Shown one piece after another: positions 1-6,965 of a stretch of 64,000 nucleotides of DNA (its first letter is position 1; each line of letters starts with the position of its first letter). Under the pieces are notes generated by a model. It was not told the DNA's origin, ran no database searches, and saw only the letters and a list, made by a program, of their open reading frames with translations. The stretch covers positions 292,799-356,798 of the forward strand of contig NZ_JBIMER010000002.1 in NCBI RefSeq assembly GCF_051262515.1, read 5' to 3'. Made by a program: the position numbers and the translations under genes. This DNA is from Arthrobacter_N sp051262515. GTDB taxonomy: Bacteria > Actinomycetota > Actinomycetes > Actinomycetales > Micrococcaceae.

Positions 1-2
1 AA

Positions 3-557
3 GCGGCGATGCGCGAGGCGCTGGAGCCCCTGGTGGGGACGCCGTTGCCGGGGATCGGCCCGGCGTCGGTCCAGCGGTTGCTGGAGGGCCAGCCGGCGGT
101 CAAGGACGTGGTGGTCCAAGCGGAGGCGCCGTCGACCCTGCGGGTTGAAGTGATCGAACACGCGCCGGTGGCCATCGTCGAATCCAAGGGCAAGTTCCGG
201 CTGGTATCGGAGGACGGACGCACCCTCGCGCCCTTGGCCAAGCGAGACGGCGCCGACCTCCCGGTCATCGACGCTGGCGTGTCGGCGGCGGATCCGAAGG
301 TCTTCGCGACGGTGACGAAGGTTCTGGCTTCCCTGCCGGAATCCGTCCTGAACCGCATGGACAAGGCCGGGGCCAAGACGATCGATTCCGTGGAGCTGCG
401 ACTGGTCAACGGCCAGACCGTGCTCTGGGGCAACGCCGAAAGAAACGCGGACAAGGCGCGGGTCGTCGAGGCGCTGCTGAAAATCAAGAACGAACCCGAC
501 GCCGCCGCGGTGAAGGTCTACGACGTCACGAGCCCGGACCATCCCGTGACGCGCTAG
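3..557 (+). CDS. ftsQ: Cell division protein FtsQ, C-terminal part (5' truncated by window edge)
   Basis: FtsQ is a single-pass divisome protein that links early division proteins to septal peptidoglycan synthesis. Only the last 184 codons are present. They show the end of the POTRA domain (a PLPGIGPASV stretch followed by VKDVVVQAEAPSTLRVEVIE) and the FtsQ beta domain (VAIVESKGKFRLVSEDG, later SVELRLVNGQTVLWG). The reading frame is open to the window edge, so the start and the transmembrane segment lie upstream. The position directly before ftsZ is the classic dcw cluster order and supports the call. The protein ends at a TAG followed by a 204-bp gap. Confidence 0.88.
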   Translation, partial: AAMREALEPLVGTPLPGIGPASVQRLLEGQPAVKDVVVQAEAPSTLRVEVIEHAPVAIVESKGKFRLVSEDGRTLAPLAKRDGADLPVIDAGVSAADPKVFATVTKVLASLPESVLNRMDKAGAKTIDSVELRLVNGQTVLWGNAERNADKARVVEALLKIKNEPDAAAVKVYDVTSPDHPVTR

Positions 558-683
558 GAGAGCGGTGCCGGGAACCACGGCACGCAACTTTCCTGAAGGC
601 AAAGGGGCGACACGCGGCCTAGGTCGTTGCATGGGGGATGGGCACCCCATAGCGTTTCAGTAGCAGGTACTTGACATAACTAT

Positions 684-702
684 AACCCTCAAGCTGAAGG
701 TT
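684..702. promoter_or_regulatory. Inverted repeat upstream of ftsZ
   Basis: A 19-bp near-palindrome with arms AACC-TCA and TGA-GGTT lies about 60 bp before the ftsZ start, just after a TTGACA at 671-676 and a TATAAC at 681-686. No -10 box sits 16-18 bp from that TTGACA, so it is not a clean promoter. The rest of the 204-bp gap has two weak hairpins: GTGCCG/CGGCAC at 565-583 and ATGGGG/CCCCAT at 631-650. A role as an operator or promoter element for ftsZ is inference. Confidence 0.4.
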
Positions 703-761
703 AAAGTTAGTCCGGTTGAAGCTTCCTAGATCAGCAGCACATCGAACAAGGGAACCAGGAC

Positions 762-1961
762 GTGGCAGCTCCACAGAACTACCTCGCCGTCATCAAGGTC
801 GTCGGCATCGGCGGTGGCGGCGTGAACGCCGTCAACCGCATGATCGAGGTCGGCCTCCGCGGCGTCGAATTCATCGCGATCAACACAGATGCGCAGGCGC
901 TGCTCATGAGCGACGCCGACGTCAAGCTCGACGTGGGTCGGGAACTCACCCGCGGCCTGGGCGCGGGGGCGAACCCGGAGGTGGGCCGCCAGGCCGCCGA
1001 AGACCACGCCGAGGAAATCGAAGAGGTCATGCGCGGGGCCGACATGGTCTTCGTGACCGCGGGCGAAGGCGGCGGCACCGGCACCGGCGGCGCGCCCGTC
1101 GTGGCTCGGATCGCACGATCGCTGGGTGCGCTGACGATTGGTGTCGTCACGCGCCCGTTCACCTTCGAGGGCCGCCGGCGCGCGAGCTCGGCGGAGGCCG
1201 GCATCGAGGCACTGCGCGACGAGGTCGACACGCTGATCGTCATCCCGAACGACCGGCTCCTGTCGATCAGCGACCGCAACGTCTCCGTACTCGACGCCTT
1301 CCGTTCCGCCGACCAGGTGCTGCTGTCCGGCGTCCAGGGCATCACGGACCTCATCACCACCCCGGGTCTGATCAACTTGGACTTCGCCGACGTCAAGTCC
1401 GTCATGCAGGGAGCAGGCTCGGCGCTGATGGGCATCGGTTCCGCCCGCGGCGAGGACCGGGCCGTCAAGGCCGCGGAACTCGCGATCGCCTCGCCCCTGC
1501 TTGAGGCGTCCATCGACGGCGCCCACGGTGTCCTGCTCTCGATCCAGGGCGGATCCGACCTGGGTCTGTTCGAGATCAACGAGGCCGCTCGGCTGGTGCA
1601 GGAGGTGGCGCACCCGGAGGCAAACATCATCTTCGGCGCCGTCATCGACGACGCGCTCGGCGACGAGGCCCGCGTGACCGTGATCGCCGCCGGATTCGAC
1701 CAGGTCGACGTCACCTCGGCACCCGCCCAGCCGCAGCAGATCCCCCAGGTGCTGCCGCAGTCCCAGCCGGCCTCGGTGCCGGGTACGATTCCTCTGGCAC
1801 CGGCGCAGTCGACTGCGGTTCCCGCTCATGCCTCCGCGCAGTCGGCCCCGGAGGCCGCACGCCCGGCGCAGCCGCGCTACGAGGAACTTCCGGCCATCGT
1901 GGAACAGGACCTCTCCGGTTCCTCCCACGACGACCTCGACGTGCCCGACTTCCTGAAGTAG
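762..1961 (+). CDS. ftsZ: Cell division GTPase FtsZ
   Basis: FtsZ polymerises with GTP into the Z-ring that recruits the divisome. The 399-aa protein has the nucleotide-binding GGGGVNAV (residues 17-24), the tubulin signature GGGTGTG (103-109) and a T7 loop NLDFADVK (about 205-212) carrying the catalytic aspartates. A long Pro/Gln/Ala-rich linker (about 320-375) leads to the conserved C-terminal peptide DDLDVPDFLK, the docking site for partners such as SepF and FtsW. The start is GTG; an AGGGA lies 8 nt upstream. The next genes, pgeF, yggS and sepF, follow on the same strand, the usual actinobacterial order. Confidence 0.98.
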   Translation: MAAPQNYLAVIKVVGIGGGGVNAVNRMIEVGLRGVEFIAINTDAQALLMSDADVKLDVGRELTRGLGAGANPEVGRQAAEDHAEEIEEVMRGADMVFVTAGEGGGTGTGGAPVVARIARSLGALTIGVVTRPFTFEGRRRASSAEAGIEALRDEVDTLIVIPNDRLLSISDRNVSVLDAFRSADQVLLSGVQGITDLITTPGLINLDFADVKSVMQGAGSALMGIGSARGEDRAVKAAELAIASPLLEASIDGAHGVLLSIQGGSDLGLFEINEAARLVQEVAHPEANIIFGAVIDDALGDEARVTVIAAGFDQVDVTSAPAQPQQIPQVLPQSQPASVPGTIPLAPAQSTAVPAHASAQSAPEAARPAQPRYEELPAIVEQDLSGSSHDDLDVPDFLK

Positions 1962-2002
1962 GGAGAAAGCAGCGAGCGGTCGCGAACGCGAGGTTGCCCA
2001 AG

Positions 2003-2737
2003 ATGATTCGTTTTGAACCGGTGGGACTGTCCGGGACCCGCGTTGGTTTCACCTCGATGACCGAGGGCAACCTCGCGTTGCATGTCGGGGACAACCCCGA
2101 GGCGGTCGCGGACCGCCGCAGGGAACTCGAGTCCCGGCTTGGCGTTCGGGACGGGGCGCTGCGCTTCATGAACCAGATCCACTCGGCCGACGTGCACGTG
2201 GTCGGGGACGAGTCGGGAAGCGCGAAGGCCCCAACGGCGGATGCCCTTGTATCCGTCGACGGAACCGTACCGCTGGCAGTCATGGTGGCGGACTGCGTGC
2301 CGGTGGTTTTAGCCGGGGTCGCCGGCGGTTTTGTCGCGACCGCCGTGGCGCACGCGGGGCGGGCAGGTCTGCTGGACGGCGTCCTCGAGGCTACGGTGCG
2401 CGCGCTGCGGAACGCGGGCGCCGTCGACATTCAGGCATGGATCGGCCCCGCGGTCTGCGGCTCCTGCTACGAGGTGCCCACGGAGATGGCGGAGACAGCG
2501 GAGAAACGACTCCCGGGGATCCGCACCACGACGCGTCGCGGCACCAGCGGGCTGGATCTCCCCGGAACCGCGCGCAGGCTGCTCGAAGCCGAGGGGATCG
2601 ACGTCGTCCGCGTCGACATCTGCACCATTGAGGACACCCACTACTACTCGCATCGCCGGGATCCGCGTTCCGGAAGGTTCGCCGGCCTGGTGTGGGGCAC
2701 TACCGCCGGCGGGGCGGGAGAGGAACGGACACCGTGA
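2003..2737 (+). CDS. pgeF: Peptidoglycan editing factor PgeF / polyphenol oxidase family (YfiH, LACC1)
   Basis: This family contains PgeF, which removes wrongly incorporated serine from cell-wall precursors, and LACC1-like purine nucleoside enzymes. The 244-aa protein has the expected metal-site motifs: NQIHSADVHVV, MVADCVPVV and VAHAGRAG, supplying the His-Cys-His ligands, plus GPAVCGSCYEV and the C-terminal DTHYYSHRRD. I chose ATG 2003 because GAGG lies 9 nt upstream. A TTG at 1994 in frame has no spaced ribosome site. It lies between ftsZ and yggS, and its TGA overlaps the next GTG start, so translation is probably coupled. Confidence 0.9.
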   Translation: MIRFEPVGLSGTRVGFTSMTEGNLALHVGDNPEAVADRRRELESRLGVRDGALRFMNQIHSADVHVVGDESGSAKAPTADALVSVDGTVPLAVMVADCVPVVLAGVAGGFVATAVAHAGRAGLLDGVLEATVRALRNAGAVDIQAWIGPAVCGSCYEVPTEMAETAEKRLPGIRTTTRRGTSGLDLPGTARRLLEAEGIDVVRVDICTIEDTHYYSHRRDPRSGRFAGLVWGTTAGGAGEERTP

Positions 2738-3516
2738 ACACCACCGAAAATGGGGGCGGCACGGTTGCCCGGCGAGACGAACTCGAGCGTCGGCTCGCGG
2801 ACGTGCAGCGGAGGATCTCCAAGGCCTGTCGTGATGCCGGGAGGACCGAGGAACCCGGGTTGGTCGTGGTGACCAAGTTCTTCCCTGCCTCCGACGTCCG
2901 GTTGCTCGCCGAGCTCGGGGTGCTCGAAGTCGGCGAGAACCGCGACCAGGAGGCCGCCGCCAAGGCCGCCGAACTCGACGGCGTCGACGTGGCTTGGAAC
3001 TTCATAGGACAACTCCAGACGAACAAGGCAAAATCCGTGGCCCGCTACGCGGCCGCCGTGCAATCCGTCGACCGCATCTCGCTGGTATCCGCCTTGGACA
3101 AGGCCGTGGCACGCGAAAACGAACGCCTGGCGGAGGGCGGAAAGCCTCCGCGGGCGGCCCTGCGCTGCCTGATCCAAGTTGATCTGCGGGAACCTCCCGG
3201 CGAGGACGGCGGGCAGGCCGGCGCGGCCGGCCGCGGCGGTGCCCTGCCCGGCGACGTGCCCGCCATCGCCGACGCCATCGACGCGGCTGCCCTGTTGGAA
3301 CTCGGCGGCGTCATGGCAGTCGCGCCGCTGGACGCCGACGCGGCGGAGGCATTCGACCGGCTCATGGAAGTTTCGCGCCAACTGCGCGCATCCTACCCCG
3401 GGGCCGATACGGTTTCCGCGGGCATGAGCCAGGATTTGGAGCAGGCTGTTGCCGCCGGTGCGACACACCTGCGTGTCGGTTCCGATGTGCTCGGGCCGCG
3501 ACCGCCCTTGCGGTAG
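2734..3516 (+). CDS. YggS/PLPBP family pyridoxal-phosphate homeostasis protein
   Basis: PLPBP proteins bind pyridoxal phosphate and buffer its level; they have no known catalytic reaction. The 260-aa protein shows the PLP-lysine region VVVTKFFPAS, then GENRDQEAAAKA, the WNFIGQLQTNKAK motif and the phosphate-binding end SAGMSQDLEQAVAAGATHLRVG. A Gly/Ala-rich insert (about residues 152-170) is longer than in many homologues. The GTG start overlaps the stop of pgeF (GTGA), with GGGAGAGG upstream. Position between ftsZ and sepF is conserved across Gram-positive bacteria. Confidence 0.93.
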   Translation: MNTTENGGGTVARRDELERRLADVQRRISKACRDAGRTEEPGLVVVTKFFPASDVRLLAELGVLEVGENRDQEAAAKAAELDGVDVAWNFIGQLQTNKAKSVARYAAAVQSVDRISLVSALDKAVARENERLAEGGKPPRAALRCLIQVDLREPPGEDGGQAGAAGRGGALPGDVPAIADAIDAAALLELGGVMAVAPLDADAAEAFDRLMEVSRQLRASYPGADTVSAGMSQDLEQAVAAGATHLRVGSDVLGPRPPLR

Positions 3517-3582
3517 CGTCGTCATTGCGGAGACTCTTGCGGAACAGACCCTTGGACCGCGCACGATCATAAGGAGAAGACC

Positions 3583-4098
3583 ATGGCTGGCGCGCTGCGC
3601 AAGACAATGATCTACCTGGGGCTCGCCGACGGTGACGAGCACTATGCCTCGGACAACTACGGCGTCGACGAGCATGAGGAGGCGCGGCGCACGGAGCCGG
3701 TTCGCGAGGATCGCACGCACCAGCCGGTGGCCGCGGTTCCGGAGACGGACACGGAGTACCGGGCACCGGTGACCCCCATCAAGCGGGCGCCATCTTCCAG
3801 GGACGAGGATTCTTCATTGCGGCAGATCACAACGGTCCACCCCCGCTCGTACAACGACGCCAAGATCATCGGCGAGAGTTTTCGCGAGGGCATTCCGGTC
3901 ATCATGAACGTGACGGACATGGGCGAGGGCGACGCCAAGCGGCTCGTGGACTTCTCCGCAGGACTGGTGTTTGGGCTTCACGGAAGCATCGAGCGCGTCA
4001 CCAACAAGGTGTTCCTCCTGTCGCCGTCATCGGTTGAGGTGCTTGGCGAGGACAAGAAGTCCTCCGAGGGCCAAGCGACCTTCTTCAACCAGAGCTAG
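3583..4098 (+). CDS. sepF: Cell division protein SepF
   Basis: SepF anchors FtsZ to the membrane and is the main Z-ring tether in Actinobacteria, which lack FtsA. The 171-aa protein has an N-terminal MAGALRKTMIYLGLAD segment that can act as amphipathic membrane anchor, a variable acidic linker (about 20-75), and the SepF core (about 80-155) with HPRSYNDAKIIGESFREG and RLVDFSAGLVFGLHGS. A strong AAGGAGAAG ribosome site precedes the ATG. It follows yggS by 66 bp and precedes yggT. Confidence 0.97.
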   Translation: MAGALRKTMIYLGLADGDEHYASDNYGVDEHEEARRTEPVREDRTHQPVAAVPETDTEYRAPVTPIKRAPSSRDEDSSLRQITTVHPRSYNDAKIIGESFREGIPVIMNVTDMGEGDAKRLVDFSAGLVFGLHGSIERVTNKVFLLSPSSVEVLGEDKKSSEGQATFFNQS

Positions 4099-4115
4099 CC
4101 GGACCGCGCCCCGCC

Positions 4116-4403
4116 GTGTCACTGCTCCTCGGTCTCCTGTATGTAGCGCTGACCATTGTCCAGGTCCTCCTGATGATCAGGATCGTGTTCGACGTCGTCC
4201 AGATGTTCGCCCGTTCTTGGCGGCCCCGCGGCCTCGCCCTTGTCGCCGCCAGCGTGGTCTACCGCGTGACCGATCCGCCGATGCGGTGGCTGAGGTCCAA
4301 GGTCAAGCCCGTCGACCTCGGCGGCATGAGGCTGGATCTCGCCTTCCTTATCCTCTATTTCGCCGTGATCATAGCCAAGATTGTGGTCCAATCCCTAGCG
4401 TAG
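4116..4403 (+). CDS. YggT family membrane protein
   Basis: A 95-aa protein with two hydrophobic segments, near residues 2-24 and 70-94, separated by a basic loop with the family motif VYRVTDPPMRWLR. YggT proteins are linked by gene context to division and osmotic tolerance, but their biochemistry is unclear. The GTG start has no good ribosome site and lies 17 nt after the sepF stop, so translation is probably coupled to sepF. Confidence 0.93.
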   Translation: MSLLLGLLYVALTIVQVLLMIRIVFDVVQMFARSWRPRGLALVAASVVYRVTDPPMRWLRSKVKPVDLGGMRLDLAFLILYFAVIIAKIVVQSLA

Positions 4404-4457
4404 GTCGGACGGCGAGACGGCTTCCGTAGTCAGGTTAGTTTTCCCGTACCGAAACGT

Positions 4458-4463
4458 TATAGT
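4458..4463 (+). promoter_or_regulatory. Candidate -10 box (TATAGT) for divIVA
   Basis: TATAGT lies about 108 bp before the divIVA ATG in a 167-bp gap. The -35 position, 17 bp upstream (TTAGTT), is poor. This would give a leader of about 100 nt. Confidence 0.3.
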
Positions 4464-4570
4464 CTTGACGCAGAGGGCGCCGCAGTTGTGGCGTGTGCGC
4501 CCAAAGTGAATCAGCGTACGCGGGCCGCACCAGCGGTCGGTGGAAGAACCAAAGCAACTGAGGTGACCAG

Positions 4571-5317
4571 ATGGCACTTACGCCAGAAGACGTAGTCAAC
4601 AAACGCTTCCAGCCGACGAAGTTCCGCGAAGGCTACGACCAGGACGAAGTTGACGATTTCCTGGACGAGATCGTCGTCGAACTGCGTCGTCTGAACCAGG
4701 AGAACGACGAGCTCCGCCGTCGTGTCAGCGAACTGCAGTCCGGTGACTCGGAGTCCGACTCCGGCGCCGTACCGGCTCCCGTGGCGGCGGCCCCCGCCAC
4801 CGAAGCGACCCCGGTTGCGGCCGACAAGTCCCAGGTCGTCGACAAGACCCCGAAGGACGAGCCCGCAAAGGGCGCCCCGGCTTCCGCCGCCGCCCCGTCC
4901 GCTTCCGCAGGCGCGGCCGCTCCGACGGCGTCGGCAGGCGCAGCGGCGCCGTCCGCGCCCGCAGCCCCGGCCGGCCCCGCGGCCTCCGGCGGAACCGCCG
5001 AGTCGGCCGCCGGCGTCCTGGCGATGGCGCAGCGACTGCACGACGAATACGTCGGCGCCGGTGTGGAACAGCGGGACAAGATCATCGCCGAGGCGCAGAT
5101 CGAAGCCAACGCCATGGTCAGCGACGCCGAGGAGAAAAGCCGCAAGACGCTCAGCTCCCTGGAGCAGCAGAAGTCGGTGCTCGAGCGCAAGATCGAACAG
5201 CTCCGAGGCTTCGAGCGCGACTACCGCGGCCGTCTGAAGGCGTACATCGAGGGCCAGCTGCGCGACTTGGATTCGAAGGGATCCGTCGCCACGCCGGAGT
5301 CGAAGGAAAACGCCTAG
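4571..5317 (+). CDS. divIVA: DivIVA / Wag31 family polar growth scaffold
   Basis: DivIVA (Wag31) marks cell poles and septa in Actinobacteria and organises cell-wall synthesis by sensing curved membrane. The 248-aa protein begins with the canonical N-domain (MALTPEDVVNKRFQPTKFRE, then YDQDEVDDFLDEIVVELRRL) that holds the membrane-inserting residues and a coiled coil. A low-complexity Ala/Pro-rich linker (about 60-150) separates it from a second coiled coil (about 155-240) containing EEKSRKTLSSLEQQKSVLERKI. GAGGTG precedes the ATG. It has its own upstream gap, and a strong hairpin follows the gene. Confidence 0.96.
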   Translation: MALTPEDVVNKRFQPTKFREGYDQDEVDDFLDEIVVELRRLNQENDELRRRVSELQSGDSESDSGAVPAPVAAAPATEATPVAADKSQVVDKTPKDEPAKGAPASAAAPSASAGAAAPTASAGAAAPSAPAAPAGPAASGGTAESAAGVLAMAQRLHDEYVGAGVEQRDKIIAEAQIEANAMVSDAEEKSRKTLSSLEQQKSVLERKIEQLRGFERDYRGRLKAYIEGQLRDLDSKGSVATPESKENA

Positions 5318-5360
5318 GCATAGGTAGCTGCCCCGACCGGGGAAAAGCAAGCCGTAGATC

Positions 5361-5389
5361 GTCGGCGGCCGGGTCTTCCGGCCGCCGAC
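5361..5389 (+). terminator. Hairpin after divIVA
   Basis: A perfect 12-bp GC-rich stem (5361-5372 with 5378-5389) and a 5-nt loop lie between divIVA and lspA. There is no U-tract, as is common for actinobacterial terminators. It ends 18 bp before the lspA start codon, so it could also affect lspA expression. Confidence 0.6.
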
Positions 5390-5407
5390 GTCACGTTAAG
5401 GGAGACC

Positions 5408-5956
5408 ATGGAGCACGAAGCGACGGACCAGTCGGCCACCGGGCATTCGACGCGCGGCAACCGCGCCCTTCTCGGCCTCGCGGCCGCGGTCGCCGTGGCG
5501 GGCTATGCACTGGACCAGGTGACCAAATGGCTGGTCCAGGCCAACATGGAACTGGGCGAGAGCATCGAGGTCCTGCCGCCGGTGTTGAGCTGGCACTACA
5601 TCCTCAACCCCGGGGCCGCCTTCTCGATCGGCACGAGCGTCACCTGGATCTTCACGATCGTGCAGGCCGCCGTGGTGCTTTACGTGCTGTTCATCCTGCG
5701 CAGGGTCGGCTCCAAGGTCTGGGCCGCGGGGCTCGGGGGATTGCTCGCCGGGGCGGCGGGGAACCTCACCGACAGGTTGTTCCGGGAACCGTCCTTCGGG
5801 ATGGGACACGTCGTGGACTTCATTGCCTTGCCCAATTTCGCGATCTTCAACATCGCGGATTCCCTCGTTGTCTGCTCCATGGCAGTGATCTGCGTGCTGA
5901 TTTTCCGTGGTCTACGAATCGACGGATCCCGCGAAACAACGGGGGACAAGCCCTGA
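5408..5956 (+). CDS. lspA: Lipoprotein signal peptidase (signal peptidase II)
   Basis: LspA is the membrane aspartyl protease that cuts signal peptides from diacylglyceryl-prolipoproteins. The 182-aa protein has four hydrophobic segments and the family motifs LDQVTKWLV, LNPGAAFSIG, GNLTDRLF, VVDF and NIADS. By family knowledge the catalytic pair is Asp137 (VVDF) and Asp151 (NIAD). AAGGGAGA precedes the ATG. The stop overlaps the next ATG by one base (TGATG), so it is coupled with the pseudouridine synthase, a common pairing. Confidence 0.97.
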   Translation: MEHEATDQSATGHSTRGNRALLGLAAAVAVAGYALDQVTKWLVQANMELGESIEVLPPVLSWHYILNPGAAFSIGTSVTWIFTIVQAAVVLYVLFILRRVGSKVWAAGLGGLLAGAAGNLTDRLFREPSFGMGHVVDFIALPNFAIFNIADSLVVCSMAVICVLIFRGLRIDGSRETTGDKP

Positions 5957-6879
5957 TGCCCGGCTTCACCGTCGCCGCCGAGCAAGACGGTTCGCGGCTG
6001 GACGCCGTCGTCGCCGCCCAGCTGGGGCTATCGAGGACACACGCAGCCCAGCTCTGCGCCGACGGGCATGTCCTCTTGAATGGGCGGGCCGCGGGAAAAT
6101 CCCGCCGTGCCGCCGTCGGCGAGCAGATAGATGTCACCATTCCGGAGCGTCCGGATCCGTTGGAAGTGAGAGTCGAACCCGTGGAAGACCTGAGGATCCT
6201 CGGCGAGGACGAAGACTATGTGGTCATCGACAAGCCCGTCGGAGTCGCCGCCCATCCCTCGCCCGGCTGGGTGGGGCCCACGGTCGTCGGGGCGCTGGCC
6301 GCCGCCGGCTACCGCATCTCGACGTCGGGTGCGGCCGAACGGCAGGGCATCGTGCACCGGTTGGACGTCGGGACGTCCGGGGTGATGGTGGTGGCCACGT
6401 CCGAGCGCGCCTACACCGCCCTGAAACGAGCCTTCAAGGAGCGGACACCCGCGAAGACGTACCACGCGGTGGTCCAGGGCCTCCCCGATCCGCTGGAGGG
6501 TACGATCGACGCCCCCATCGGGCGGCACCCGGGGCACGACTGGAAATTCGCCGTCGTCGAGGATGGCCGGGACTCGGTCACGCACTACAAGGTCATGGAG
6601 GCGTTCGGCCGCGCGTCGCTGGTGGAGGTCAGGCTGGAGACCGGTAGAACGCACCAGATCCGCGTCCACTTGGCCGCACTGCGCCATCCGTGCGCCGGAG
6701 ACCAGACCTATGGCGCGGATCCGCGCCTCGCCGCGGCGCTGGGTCTCACGCGGCAATGGTTGCACGCACACCGGCTCGGGTTTCCGCACCCGGTCAGCGG
6801 CGAGTGGGTCGAATACGCGAGCGATTACCCGGCCGACCTGTCCCAGTCCCTGGAACTGCTCCGCGACGGCGCCTTCTGA
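5956..6879 (+). CDS. RluD-type ribosomal large subunit pseudouridine synthase
   Basis: The enzyme isomerises uridines to pseudouridine in 23S rRNA. The 307-aa protein has an N-terminal S4 RNA-binding domain (about 15-75, LSRTHAAQLCADGHVLLNG) and the RluA/RluD catalytic domain with VIDKPVGVAAHPS, HRLDVGTSGVMVVA (catalytic Asp137) and LETGRTHQIRVHLA. The exact target position cannot be read from sequence, so RluD is the subfamily only. It overlaps lspA by one base. Confidence 0.93.
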   Translation: MPGFTVAAEQDGSRLDAVVAAQLGLSRTHAAQLCADGHVLLNGRAAGKSRRAAVGEQIDVTIPERPDPLEVRVEPVEDLRILGEDEDYVVIDKPVGVAAHPSPGWVGPTVVGALAAAGYRISTSGAAERQGIVHRLDVGTSGVMVVATSERAYTALKRAFKERTPAKTYHAVVQGLPDPLEGTIDAPIGRHPGHDWKFAVVEDGRDSVTHYKVMEAFGRASLVEVRLETGRTHQIRVHLAALRHPCAGDQTYGADPRLAAALGLTRQWLHAHRLGFPHPVSGEWVEYASDYPADLSQSLELLRDGAF

Positions 6880-6953
6880 GGCCGCCGTCCGGGCGGGCAG
6901 GGCACGGCTCGCCCCGTGCGCGGGACCTTGACTTCGTCGGGTCTCCGGGCACC

Positions 6954-6959
6954 TAGAAT
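6954..6959 (+). promoter_or_regulatory. -10 box (TAGAAT) of dnaE; predicted leaderless start
   Basis: TAGAAT ends 6 nt before the GTG start of dnaE, so transcription should begin at the start codon. A TTGACT at 6928-6933 is 20 bp upstream, longer than ideal for a -35 box. Confidence 0.6.
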
Positions 6960-6965
6960 TGATGG

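Noticed and set aside
671..676. TTGACA as -35 box of an ftsZ promoter
   Set aside because: No TANNNT-type -10 lies 16-18 bp downstream; reported only as part of a possible regulatory region.
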